Part shown: positions 27,429-40,515 of the stretch, piece after piece
How positions within the stretch are numbered: position 1 is the first letter of the stretch
Layout: every line of letters starts with the position of its first letter
From: Pampus argenteus
Lineage: Eukaryota > Chordata > Actinopteri > Scombriformes > Stromateidae
Reading direction: 5' to 3'
NCBI GenBank assembly: GCA_036937835.1
Contig: CM072877.1
Coordinates: forward strand, 1,028,001-1,092,000
DNA: 64,000 nt
Program-made: the position numbers and the translations under genes
Notes under the pieces: model-generated
What the model was told of the DNA's origin: nothing
Databases searched by the model: none
What the model saw: the letters and a program-made list of their open reading frames with translations, nothing else

Positions 27429-29244
27429 CAATAGAGATAAAGAGAATGACAATAGACATAACAGGAAGGACAATAGAGATAAAGACAATAGAGATAAAGA
27501 GTGACAATAGAGATAAAGACAATAGAGATAAAGACAATAGAGATAAAGAGAATGACAATAAACATAACAGGAATGACAATAGAGATAAAGACAATAGAGA
27601 TAAAGAGAATGACAATAGACATAACAGGAATGACAATTGAGATAAAGACAATAGAGATAAAGAGAATGACAATAGAGATAAAGAGAATGGCAATAGAGAT
27701 AAAGACAATAGAGATAAAGAGGATGACAATAGAGATGAAGACAATAGAGATAACAGGAATGACAATAGAGATAAAGAGAATGACAATAGACATAACAGGA
27801 ATTACAATAGAGATAAAGACAATAGAGATAAAGAGAATGATAATAGAGATAAAGACAATAGAGTTAAAGAGAATGACAATAGAGATAAAGAGAATGACAA
27901 TAGAGATTAAGACAATAGAGATAAAGAGAATAACAATAGACATAACAGGAATGACAATTGAGATAAAGACAATAGAGATAAAGAGAACGACAATAGAATA
28001 ATAGAGAATGACAATAGAGATAAAGACAATAGAGATAAAGAGAATGACAATAGAGATAAAGACAATAGAGATAAAGAGAATGACAATAAACATAACAGGA
28101 ATGACAATAGAGATAAAGACAATAGAGATAAAGAGAATGACAATAGACATAACAGGAATGACAATTGAGATAAAGACAATAGAGATAAAGAGAATGACAA
28201 TAGAGATAAAGAGAATGGCAATAGAGATAAAGACAATAGAGATAAAGAGGATGACAATAGAGATGAAGACAATAGAGATAACAGGAATGACAATAGAGAT
28301 AAAGAGAATGACAATAGACATAACAGGAATTACAATAGAGATAAAGACAATAGAGATAAAGAGAATGATAATAGAGATAAAGACAATAGAGTTAAAGAGA
28401 ATGACAATAGAGATAAAGAGAATGACAATAGAGATTAAGACAATAGAGATAAAGAGAATAACAATAGACATAACAGGAATGACAATTGAGATAAAGACAA
28501 TAGAGATAAAGAGAACGACAATAGAATAATAGAGAATGACAATAGAGATAAAGACAATAGAGATAAAGAGAATGACAATAGAGATAAAGACAATAGAGAT
28601 AAAGAGAATGACAATAGACATAACAGGAATGACAATAGAGATAAAGACAATAGAGATAAAGAGAATGACAATAGAGATAAAGACAATAGAGATAAAGAGA
28701 ATGACAATAGAGATAAAGACAATAGAGATAAAGAGAATGACAATAGAGATAAAGATAATAGAGATAAAGACAATAGAGATAAAGAGAATGACAATAGAGA
28801 TAAAGACAATAGAGATAAAGAGAATGACAATAGAGATAACAGGAATGACAATAGAGATAAAGACAATAGATATAAAGAGAATGACCATAGACATAACAGG
28901 AATGACAATAGAGATAAAGACAATGGAGATAAAGAGAATGACAATAGAGATAAAGAGAATGACAATAGAGATAAAGACAATAGAGATAAAGAGACTGACA
29001 ATAGAGATAAAGAGAATGACAATAGAGATAAAGACAATAGAGATAAAGAGAATGACAATAGAGATAAAGAGAATGACAAGAGAGATAAAGACAATAGAGA
29101 CAAAGAGAATGACAATAGAGATAAAGACAATAGAGATAAAAGGAATGACAATAGAGATAAAGAGAATGACAATAGACATAACAGGAATGACAATAGAGAT
29201 AAAGACAATAGAGATAAAGAGAATGACAATGGAGATAAAGAGAA
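27429..29244 (+). repeat. Array A15, 1,816 bp (copy of A9)
   Basis: Holds the 528 bp internal duplication of A9 (27518-28045 and 28046-28573) and lacks the same terminal unit. Confidence 0.93.
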
Positions 29245-29381
29245 TTAAAACCGCAAGCAGTGTTGTAGTCCCTCGCTCATGCCGCCCGCCGCTGCCCGAC
29301 ATGTTACAGAGGTGCTGCAACGCTTGAAAAATAAATGCGGCTGTGAGAAATGCAGGAATCTGTAGGATTTCAAAAGGTTTT
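29245..29381 (+). repeat. Spacer S16 (class B)
   Basis: Class B. Copy of S10 and last spacer of the 10,753 bp copy 2. Confidence 0.95.
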
Positions 29382-31981
29382 CAATAGAGATAAAGAGAAT
29401 GACAATAGACATAACAGGAATGGCAATTGAGATAAAGACAATAGAGATAAAGAGAACGACAATAGAGATAAAGAGAATGACAATAGAATAAAAGAGAATG
29501 ACAATAGAGATAAAGAGAACGACAATAGAGATAAAGAGAATGACAATAGAATAAAAGAGAATGACAATAGAGATAAAGAGAATGACAATAGAGATAATGA
29601 CAATAGAGATAAAGAGAATGACAATAGAGATAAAGACAATAGAGATAACAGGAATGACAATAGAGATAAAGAGAATGACAATAGACATAACAGGAATGAC
29701 AATAGAGATAAAGACAATAGAAATAAAGAGAATGACAATAGAGATAAAGAGAATGGCAATAGAGATAAGGACAATAGAGATAAAGAGAATGACAATAGAG
29801 ATAAAGAGAATGACAATAGAATAAAAGAGAATGACAATAGAGATAAAGAGAATGACAATAGAGATAAAGACAATAGAGATAAAGAGAATGACAATAGAGA
29901 TAAAGATAATAGAGATAGAGGCAATAGAGATAAAGAGAATGACAATAGACATAACACGAATTACAATAGAGATAAAGACAATAGAGATAAAGAGAATGAC
30001 AATAGAGATAAAGACAATAGAGTTAAAGAGAATGACAATAGAGATAAAGACAATGACAATAGAGATAAAGACAATAGAGATAAAGAGAATGACAATAGAG
30101 ATAAAGACAATAGAGATAACATGACTGACAATAGAGATAAAGAGAATGACAAAAGACATAACAGGAATGACAATAAAGATAAAGACAATGGAGATAAAGA
30201 GAATGACAATAGACATAACAGGAATGACAATTGAGATAAAGACAATAGAGATAAAGAGAACGACAATAGAATAATAGAGAATGACAATAGAGATAAAGAC
30301 AATAGAGATAAAGAGAATGACAATAGAGATAAAGACAATAGAGATAACAGGAATGACAATAGAGATAAAGAGAATGACAATAGACATAACAGGAATGACA
30401 ATAGAGATAAAGACAATAGATATAAAGAGAATGACCATAGACATAACAGGAATGACAATAGAGATAATGACAATAGAGATAAAGAGAATGACAATAGAGA
30501 TAAAGACAATAGAGATAACAGGAATGACAATAGAGATAAAGAGAATGACAATAGACATAACAGGAATGACAATAGAGATAAAGACAATAGAAATAAAGAG
30601 AATGACAATAGAGATAAAGAGAATGGCAATAGAGATAAAGAGAATGGCAATAGAGATAAGGACAATAGAGATAAAGAGAATGACAATAGAGATAAAGAGA
30701 ATGACAATAGAGATAAAGACAATAGAGATAAAGAGAATGACAATAGACATAACAGGAATGACAATAGAGACAAAGAGAATGACAATAGAGATAAAGACAA
30801 TAGAGATAAAGAGAATGACAATAGAGATAAAGAGAATGACAATAGACATAACAGGAATGACAATAGAGATAAAGACAATAGAGATAAAGAGAATGACAAT
30901 AGACATAACAGGAATGACAATAGAGACAAAGAGAATGACAATAGAGATAATGACAATAGAGATAAAGAGAATGGCAATAGAGATAAAGAGAATGGCAATA
31001 GAGATAAGGACAATAGAGATAAAGAGAATGACAATAGAGATAAAGAGAATGACAATAGAATAAAAGAGAATGACAATAGAGATAAAGAGAATGACAATAG
31101 AGATAAAGACAATAGAGATAAAGAGAATGACAATAGACATAACAGGAATGACAATAGAGATAAAGACAATAGAAATAAAGAGAATGACAATAGAGATAAA
31201 GAGAATGGCAATAGAGATAAGGACAATAGAGATAAAGAGAATGACAATAGAGATAAAGAGAATGACAATAGAATAAAAGAGAATGACAATAGAGATAAAG
31301 AGAATGACAATAGAGATAAAGACAATAGAGATAAAGAGAATGACAATAGAGATAAAGACAATAGAGATAAAGAGAATGACAATAGAGATAAAGATAATAG
31401 AGATAAAGACAATAGAGATAAAGAGAATGACAATAGAGATAAAGAGAATGACAATAGAGATAACAGGAATGACAATAGAGATAAAGACAATAGATATAAA
31501 GAGAATGACCATGACATAACAGGAATGACAATAGAGATAAAGACAATAGAGATAAAGAGAATGACAATAGAGATAAAGAGAATGACAATAGAGATAAAGA
31601 CAATAGAGATAAAGAGACTCACAATAGAGATAAAGACAATAGAGATAAAGAGAATGACAATAGAGATAAAGAGAATGACAAGAGAGATAAAGACAATAGA
31701 GACAAAGAGAATGACAATAGAGATAAAGACAATAGAGATAAAAGGAATGACAATAGAGATAAAGAGAATGACAATAGACATAACAGGAATGACAATAGAG
31801 ATAAAGACAATAGAGACAAAGAGAATGACAATAGAGACAAAGAGAATGACAATAGAGATAAAGACAATAGAGATAAAGAGAATGACAATAGACATAACAG
31901 GAATGACAATAGAGATAAAGACAATAGAGATAAAGAGAATGACAATGGAGATAAAGAGAATGACAATAGAAATAAAGAGAA
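29382..31981 (+). repeat. Array A16, 2,600 bp
   Basis: The first 440 bp match the left part of A10; beyond about 29820 the array resembles A1 and A7 (AGATAGAGGC near 29912). One base is lost near 31511 (GACCATGACATAAC for GACCATAGACATAAC), so the length is one below a multiple of three. A GACTCACAATAG change occurs near 31617. Confidence 0.93.
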
Positions 31982-32118
31982 TTAAAACCGCAAGCGGTGT
32001 TGTAGTCCCTCGCTCATGCCGCCCGCCGCTGCCCGACATGTTACAGAGGTGCTGCAACGCTTGAAAAATAAATGCGGCTGTGAGAAATGCAGGAATCTGT
32101 AGGATTTCAAAAGGTTTT
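31982..32118 (+). repeat. Spacer S17 (class A)
   Basis: Class A. Followed by the GGAATGGCAATTGAG edge. Confidence 0.95.
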
Positions 32119-34371
32119 CAATAGAGATAAAGAGAATGACAATAGACATAACAGGAATGGCAATTGAGATAAAGACAATAGAGATAAAGAGAACGACAAT
32201 AGAGATAAAGAGAATGACAATAGAATAAAAGAGAATGACAATAGAGATAAAGAGAACGACAATAGAGATAAAGAGAATGACAATAGAATAAAAGAGAATG
32301 ACAATAGAGATAAAGAGAATGACAATAGAGATAATGACAATAGAGATAAAGAGAATGACAATAGAGATAAAGACAATAGAGATAACAGGAATGACAATAG
32401 AGATAAAGAGAATGACAATAGACATAACAGGAATGACAATAGAGGTAAAGACAATAGAAATAAAGAGAATGACAATAGAGATAAAGAGAATGGCAATAGA
32501 GATAAGGACAATAGAGATAAAGAGAATGACAATAGAGATAAAGAGAATGACAATAGAATAAAAGAGAATGACAATAGAGATAAAGAGAATGACAATAGAG
32601 ATAAAGACAATGACAATAGAGATAAAGATAATAGAGATAAAGACACTAGAGATAAAGAGAATGACAATAGACATAACACGAATTACAATAGAGATAAAGA
32701 CAATAGAGATAAAGAGAATGACAATAGAGATAAAGACAATAGAGTTAAAGAGAATGACAATAGAGATAAAGAGAATGACAATAGAGATAAAGACAATAGA
32801 GATAAAGAGAATGACAATAGAGATAAAGACAATAGAGATAACATGACTGACAATAGAGATAAAGAGAATGACAAAAGACATAACAGGAATGACAATAGAG
32901 ATAAAGACAATGGAGATAAAGAGAATGACAATAGACATAACAGGAATGACAATTGAGATAAAGACAATAGAGATAAAGAGAACGACAATAGAATAATAGA
33001 GAATGACAATAGAGATAAAGACAATAGAGATAAAGAGAATGACAATAGAGATAAAGACAATAGAGATAACAGGAATGACAATAGAGATAAAGAGAATGAC
33101 AATAGACATAACAGGAATGACAATAGAGATAAAGACAATAGATATAAAGAGAATGACCATAGACATAACAGGAATGACAATAGAGATAATGACAATAGAG
33201 ATAAAGAGAATGACAATAGAGATAAAGACAATAGAGATAACAGGAATGACAATAGAGATAAAGAGAATGGCAATAGAGATAAAGAGAATGGCAATAGAGA
33301 TAAAGAGAATGGCAATAGAGATAAAGAGAATGACAATAGAATAAAAGAGAATGACAATAGAGATGAAGAGAATGACAATAGAGATAAAGACAATAGAGAT
33401 AAAGAGAATGACAATAGACATAACAGGAATGACAATAGAGATAAAGACAATAGAAATAAAGAGAATGACAATAGAGATAAAGAGAATGGCAATAGAGATA
33501 AGGACAATAGAGATAAAGAGAATGACAATAGAGATAAAGAGAATGACAATAGAATAAAAGAGAATGACAATAGAGATAAAGAGAATGACAATAGAGATAA
33601 AGACAATAGAGATAAAGAGAATGACAATAGAGATAAAGACAATAGAGATAAAGAGAATGACAATAGAATAAAAGAGAATGACAATAGAGATAAAGAGAAT
33701 GACAATAGAGATAAAGACAATAGAGATAAAGAGAATGACAATAGAGATAAAGACAATAGAGATAAAGAGAATGACAATAGAGATAAAGATAATAGAGATA
33801 AAGACAATAGAGATAAAGAGAATGACAATAGAGATAAAGACAATAGAGATAAAGAGAATGACAATAGAGATAACAGGAATGACAATAGAGATAAAGACAA
33901 TAGATATAAAGAGAATGACCATAGACATAACAGGAATGACAATAGAGATAAAGACAATAGAGATAAAGAGAATGACAATAGAGATAAAGAGAATGACAAT
34001 AGAGATAAAGACAATAGAGATAAAGAGACTGACAATAGAGATAAAGACAATAGAGATAAAGAGAATGACAATAGAGATAAAGAGAATGACAAGAGAGATA
34101 AAGACAATAGAGACAAAGAGAATGACAATAGAGATAAAGACAATAGAGATAAAAGGAATGACAATAGAGATAAAGAGAATGACAATAGACATAACAGGAA
34201 TGACAATAGAGATAAAGACAATAGAGACAAAGAGAATGACAATAGAGATAAAGACAATAGAGATAAAGAGAATGACAATAGACATAACAGGAATGACAAT
34301 AGAGATAAAGACAATAGAGATAAAGAGAATGACAATGGAGATAAAGAGAATGACAATAGAAATAAAGAGAA
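32119..34371 (+). repeat. Array A17, 2,253 bp
   Basis: Three consecutive GGCAATAG-type 21-mers (33269-33331) show a very local run expansion. Carries an AATAGAGGTAAAG unit (near 32441) shared with A4, A18, A20-A22, A24, A25 and A27. Contains the 114 bp internal duplication. Confidence 0.92.
33524..33751 (+). repeat. 114 bp internal tandem duplication in A17
   Basis: Copies 33524-33637 and 33638-33751, set by the AGAATAAAAG landmark at 33551 and 33665, with about 28 bp more identity at the junction. Relatives of this array, such as A16, lack the second copy. Confidence 0.75.
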
Positions 34372-34508
34372 TTAAAACTGCAAGCGGTGTTGTAGTCCCT
34401 CGCTCATGCCGCCCGCCGCTGCCCGACATGTTACAGAGGTGCTGCAACGCTTGAAAAATAAATGCGGCTGTGAGAAATGCAGGAATCTGTAGGATTTCAA
34501 AAGGTTTT
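34372..34508 (+). repeat. Spacer S18 (class D)
   Basis: Only copy with T at 34379 (AAACTGC for AAACCGC), a CpG to TpG change that breaks the ACCGC palindrome arm. Otherwise class A. Confidence 0.95.
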
Positions 34509-36347
34509 CAATAGAGATAAAGAGAATGACAATAGACATAACAGGAATGGCAATTGAGATAAAGACAATAGAGATAAAGAGAACGACAATAGAGATAAAG
34601 AGAATGACAATAGAATAAAAGAGAATGACAATAGAGATAAAGAGAACGACAATAGAGATAAAGAGAATGACAATAGAATAAAAGAGAATGACAATAGAGA
34701 TAAAGAGAATGACAATAGAGATAATGACAATAGAGATAAAGAGAATGACAATAGAGATAAAGACAATAGAGATAACAGGAATGACAATAGAGATAAAGAG
34801 AATGACAATAGACATAACAGGAATGACAATAGAGGTAAAGACAATAGAAATAAAGAGAATGACAATAGAGATAAAGAGAATGGCAATAGAGATAAGGACA
34901 ATAGAGATAAAGAGAATGACAATAGAATAAAAGAGAATGACAATAGAGATAAAGAGAATGAAAATAGAGATAAAGACAATAGAGATAAAGAGAATGACAA
35001 TAGAGATAAAGATAATAGAGATAAAGACAATAGAGATAAAGAGAATGACAATAGAGATAAAGAGAATGACAATAGAGATAAAGACAATAGAGATAAAGAG
35101 AATGACAATAGAGATAAAGACAATAGAGATAACATGACTGACAATAGAGATAAAGAGAATGACAAAAGACATAACAGGAATGACAATAGAGATAAAGACA
35201 ATGGAGATAAAGAGAATGACAATAGACATAACAGGAATGACAATTGAGATAAAGACAATAGAGATAAAGAGAACGACAATAGAATAATAGAGAATGACAA
35301 TAGAGATAAAGACAATAGAGATAAAGAGAATGACAATAGAGATAAAGACAATAGAGATAACAGGAATGACAATAGAGATAAAGAGAATGACAATAGACAT
35401 AACAGGAATGACAATAGAGATAAAGACAATAGATATAAAGAGAATGACCATAGACATAACAGGAATGACAATAGAGATAATGACAATAGAGATAAAGAGA
35501 ATGACAATAGAGATAAAGACAATAGAGATAACAGGAATGACAATAGAGATAAAGAGAATGACAATAGACATAACAGGAATGACAATAGAGATAAAGACAA
35601 TAGAAATAAAGAGAATGAAAATAGAGATAAAGAGAATGGCAATAGAGATAAAGAGAATGGCAATAGAGATAAGGACAATAGAGATAAAGAGAATGACAAT
35701 AGAGATAAAGAGAATGACAATAGAGATAAAGAGAATGACAATAGAATAAAAGAGAATGACAATAGAGATAAAGAGAATGACAATAGAGATAAAGACAATA
35801 GAGATAAAGAGAATGACAATAGAGATAAAGACAATAGAGATAAAGAGAATGACAATAGAGATAAAGACAATAGAGATAAAGAGAATGACAATAGAGATAA
35901 CAGGAATGACAATAGAGATAAAGACAATAGATATAAAGAGAATGACCATAGACATAACAGGAATGACAATAGAGATAAAGACAATAGAGATAAAGAGAAT
36001 GACAATAGAGATAAAGAGAATGACAATAGAGATAAAGACAATCTCTATTGTCATTCTCTTTATCTCTATTGTCAGTCTCTTTATCTCTATAAAGAGACTG
36101 ACAATAGAGATAAAGAGAATGACAATAGAGATAAAGACAATAGAGATAAAGAGAATGACAAGAGAGATAAAGACAATAGAGACAAAGAGAATGACAATAG
36201 AGATAAAAGGAATGACAATAGAGATAAAGACAATAGAGATAAAGAGAATGACAATAGACATAACAGGAATGACAATAGAGATAAAGACAATAGAGATAAA
36301 GAGAATGACAATGGATATAAAGAGAATGACAATAGAAATAAAGAGAA
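34509..36347 (+). repeat. Array A18, 1,839 bp
   Basis: The only array with an inverted piece (36041-36132). Two GAAAATAGAG units (near 34958 and 35618) replace GACAATAGAG. It ends in the GGATATAAAG edge tied to class C spacers. Its length is still a multiple of three despite the inverted insert. Confidence 0.93.
36041..36132. repeat. Perfect 44 bp inverted repeat with 4 nt centre
   Basis: Left arm 36041-36084 reads as the pyrimidine-rich complement of the satellite; the centre is CTCT (36085-36088); right arm 36089-36132 is normal satellite with the GAGACTGACAATAG landmark. All 44 arm positions pair. The matching place in A22 (near 46690) runs straight from GACAATAGAG into ATAAAGAGACTG, so the inverted piece is an insertion here. 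It could form a long hairpin in single strands. Confidence 0.95.
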
Positions 36348-36484
36348 TTAAAAAAGCAAGCGGTGTTGTAGTCCCTCGCTCATGCCGCCTGCCGCTGCCC
36401 GACGTGTTACAGAGGTGCTGCAACGCTTGAAAAATAAATGCGGCTGTGAGAAATGCAGGAATCTGTAGGATTTCAAAAGGTTTT
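36348..36484 (+). repeat. Spacer S19 (class C)
   Basis: Class C with all of its diagnostic changes. Starts the long array A19. Confidence 0.95.
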
Positions 36485-39400
36485 CAATAGAGATAAAGAG
36501 AATGACAATAGACATAACAGGAATGACAATTGAGATAAAGACAATAGAGATAAAGAGAACGACAATAGAGATAAAGAGAATGACAATAGAATAAAAGAGA
36601 ATGACAATAGAGATAAAGAGAACGACAATAGAGATAAAGAGAATGACAATAGAATAAAAGAGAATGACAATAGAGATAAAGAGAATGACAATAGAGATAA
36701 TGACAATAGAGATAATGACAATAGAGATAAAGAGAATGACAATAGAGATAAAGACAATAGAGATAACAGGAATGACAATAGAGATAAAGAGAATGACAAT
36801 AGACATAACAGGAATGACAATAGAGATAAAGACAATAGAGACAAAGAGAACGACAATAGAGATGAAGAGAATGATAATAGAATAAAAGAGAACGACAATA
36901 GAGATAAAGAGAATGACAATAGAATAAAAGAGAATGACAATAGAGATAAAGAGAATGACAATAGAGATAACAGGAATGACAATAGAGATAAAGACAATAG
37001 AGATAAAAAGAATGACAATAGACATAACAGGAATGACAATAGAGATAAAGAGAATGACAATAGACATAACAGGAATGACAATAGAGATAAAGACAATAGA
37101 GATAAAGAGAATGACAATAGACATAACAGGAATGACAATAGAGATAAAGAGAATAGAGATAACAGGAATGACAATAGAGATAAAGAGAATGACAATAGAC
37201 ATAACAGGAATTACAATAGAGATAAAGACAATAGAGATAAAGAGAATGACAATAGAGATAAAGACAATAGAGATAACAGGAATGACAATAGAGATAAAGA
37301 GAATGACAATAGACATAACAGGAATGACAATTGAGATAAAGACAATAGAGATAAAGAGAACGACAATTGAATAATAGAGAATGACAATAGAGATAAAGAC
37401 AATAGAGATAAAGAGAATGACAATAGAGATAAAGACAATAGAGATAACAGGAATGACAATAGAGATAAAGACAATAGAGATAAAGAGAACGACAATAGAG
37501 ATAACGAGAATGACAATAGAATAAAAGAGAATGACAATAGAGATAAAGAGAACGACAATAGAGATAGAGAGAATGACAATAGAATAAAAGAGAATGACAC
37601 TAGAGATAAAGAGAATGACAATAGAGATAAAGACAATAGAGATACAGAGAATGACCATAGACATAACAGGAATGACAATAGAGATAAAGACAATAGAGAT
37701 AAAGACAATAGAGATAAAGACAATAGAGATAAAGAGAATGACAATAAACATAACAGGAATGACAATAGAGATAAAGACAATAGAGATAAAGAGAACGACA
37801 ATAGAATAAAAGAGAATGACAATAGAGATAAAGACAATAGAGATAAAGAGAATGACAATAGAGATAAAGAGAATGGCAATAGAGATAAAGACAATAGAGA
37901 TAAAGAGAATGACAATAGAGATAAAGACAATAGAGATAACAGGAATGACAATAGAGATAAAGAGAATGACAATAGACATAACAGGAATGACAATAGAGAT
38001 AAAGACAATAGATATAAAGAGAATGACCATAGACATAACAGGAATGACAATAGAGATAAAGACAATAGAGATAAAGAGAATGATAATAGAGATAAAGAGA
38101 ATGACAATAGACATAACAGGAATGACAATAGAGATAAAGACAATAGAAATAAAGAGAATGACAATAGAGATAAAGAGAATGGCAATAGAGATAAGGACAA
38201 TAGAGATAAAGAGAATGACAATAGAGATAAAGAGAATGACAATAGAATAAAAGAGAATGACAATAGAATAAAAGAGAATGACAATAGAGATAAAGAGAAT
38301 GACAATAGAGATAAAGACAATAGAGATAAAGATAATAGAGATAAAGACAATAGAGATAAAGAGAATGACAATAGAGTTAAAGACAATAGAGATAAAGAGA
38401 ATGACAATAGAGATAAAGACAATAGATATAAAGAGAATGACCATAGACATAACAGGAATGACAATAGAGATAAAGACAATAGAGATAAAGAGAATGACAA
38501 TAGAGATAAAGAGAATGACAATAGAGATAAAGACAATAGAGATAAAGACAATAGAGATAAAGAGAATGACAATAAACATAACAGGAATGACAATAGAGAT
38601 AAAGACAATAGAGATAAAGAGAACGACAATAGAATAAAAGAGAATGACAATAGAGATAAAGACAATAGAGATAAAGAGAATGACAATAGAGATAAAGACA
38701 ATAGAGATAACAGGAATGACAATAGAGATAAAGAGAATGACAATAGACATAACAGGAATGACAATAGAGATAAAGACAATAGATATAAAGAGAATGACCA
38801 TAGACATAACAGGAATGACAATAGAGATAAAGACAATAGAGATAAAGAGAATGATAATAGAGATAAAGAGAATGACAAAAGACATAACAGGAATGACAAT
38901 AGAGATAAAGACAATAGAAATAAAGAGAATGACAATAGAGATAAAGAGAATGGCAATAGAGATAAGGACAATAGAGATAAAGAGAATGACAATAGAGATA
39001 AAGAGAATGACAATAGAATAAAAGAGAATGACAATAGAGATAAAGAGAATGACAATAGAGATAAAGACAATAGAGATAAAGATAATAGAGATAAAGACAA
39101 TAGAGATAAAGAGAATGACAATAGAGATAAAGACAATAGAGATAAAGACAATAGAGATAAAGAGAATGACCATAGACATAACAGGAATGACAATAGAGAT
39201 AAAGACAATAGAGATAAAGAGAATGACAATAGAGATAAAGAGAATGACAATAGAGATAAAGACAATAGAGATAAAGAGACTGACAATAGAGATAAAGAGA
39301 ATGACAATAGAGATAAAGACAATAGAGATAAAGAGAATGACAAGAGAGATAAAGACAATAGAGACAAAGAGAATGACAATAGAGATAAAGACAATAGAGA

Positions 39401-40378
39401 TAAAAGGAATGACAATAGAGATAAAGAGAATGACAATAGACATAACAGGAATGACAATAGAGATAAAGACAATAGAGATAAAGAGAATGACAATAGAATA
39501 AAAGAGAATGACAATAGAGATAAAGAGAATGACAATAGAGATAAAGACAATAGAGATAAAGAGAATGACAATAGACATAACAGGAATGACAATAGAGATA
39601 AAGACAATAGAAATAAAGAGAATGACAATAGAGATAAAGAGAATGGCAATAGAGATAAGGACAATAGAGATAAAGAGAATGACAATAGAGATAAAGAGAA
39701 TGACAATAGAATAAAAGAGAATGACAATAGAGATAAAGAGAATGACAATAGAGATAAAGACAATAGAGATAAAGAGAATGACAATAGAGATAAAGACAAT
39801 AGAGATAAAGAGAATGACAATAGAGATAAAGATAATAGAGATAAAGACAATAGAGATAAAAAGAATGACAATAGAGATAAAGACAATAGAGATAAAGAGA
39901 ATGACAATAGAGATAACAGGAATGACAATAGAGATAAAGACAATAGATATAAAGAGAATGACCATAGACATAACAGGAATGACAATAGAGATAAAGACAA
40001 TAGAGATAAAGAGAATGACAATAGAGATAAAGAGAATGACAATAGAGATAAAGACAATAGAGATAAAGAGACTGACAATAGAGATAAAGACAATAGAGAT
40101 AAAGAGAATGACAATAGAGATAAAGAGAATGACAAGAGAGATAAAGACAATAGAGACAAAGAGAATGACAATAGAGATAAAGACAATAGAGATAAAAGGA
40201 ATGACAATAGAGATAAAGAGAATGACAATAGACATAACAGGAATGACAATAGAGATAAAGACAATAGAGATAAAGAGAATGACAATAGACATAACAGGAA
40301 TGACAATAGAGATAAAGACAATAGAGATAAAGAGAATGACAATGGAGATAAAGAGAATGACAATAGAAATAAAGAGAA
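36485..40378 (+). repeat. Array A19, 3,894 bp
   Basis: Member of the long-array group with A2, A23, A26 and the right part of A27. Shared rare units are GATAACGAGAATG, GATAGAGAGAATG, GACACTAGAG and GATACAGAG. It contains repeated 0.75-0.83 kb blocks (open-frame landmarks at 37816 and 38644, and at 38278 and 39028). Its left 1.2 kb parallels A2 at a shift of 32,627 bp. Confidence 0.92.
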
Positions 40379-40515
40379 TTAAAACCGCAAGCGGTGTTGT
40401 AGTCCCTCGCTCATGCCGCCCGCCGCTGCCCGACATGTTACAGAGGTGCTGCAACGCTTGAAAAATAAATGCGGCTGTGAGAAATGCAGGAATCTGTAGG
40501 ATTTCAAAAGGTTTT
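40379..40515 (+). repeat. Spacer S20 (class A)
   Basis: Class A. The following array skips the usual ACATAACAGGAATGGCAATTG edge and goes straight to a GACAATAGAATAAAAG unit. Confidence 0.95.

Larger units (their letters stand above)
19028..29780 (+). repeat. 10,753 bp tandem duplication, copy 2
   Basis: Spacers S11-S16 and arrays A11-A15 mirror S5-S10 and A5-A9 in order, length and class. Identity with copy 1 runs on to about 29820, giving a 40 bp tract present three times (8275-8314, 19028-19067, 29781-29820), as expected of an unequal exchange within a 40 bp match. Confidence 0.92.
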
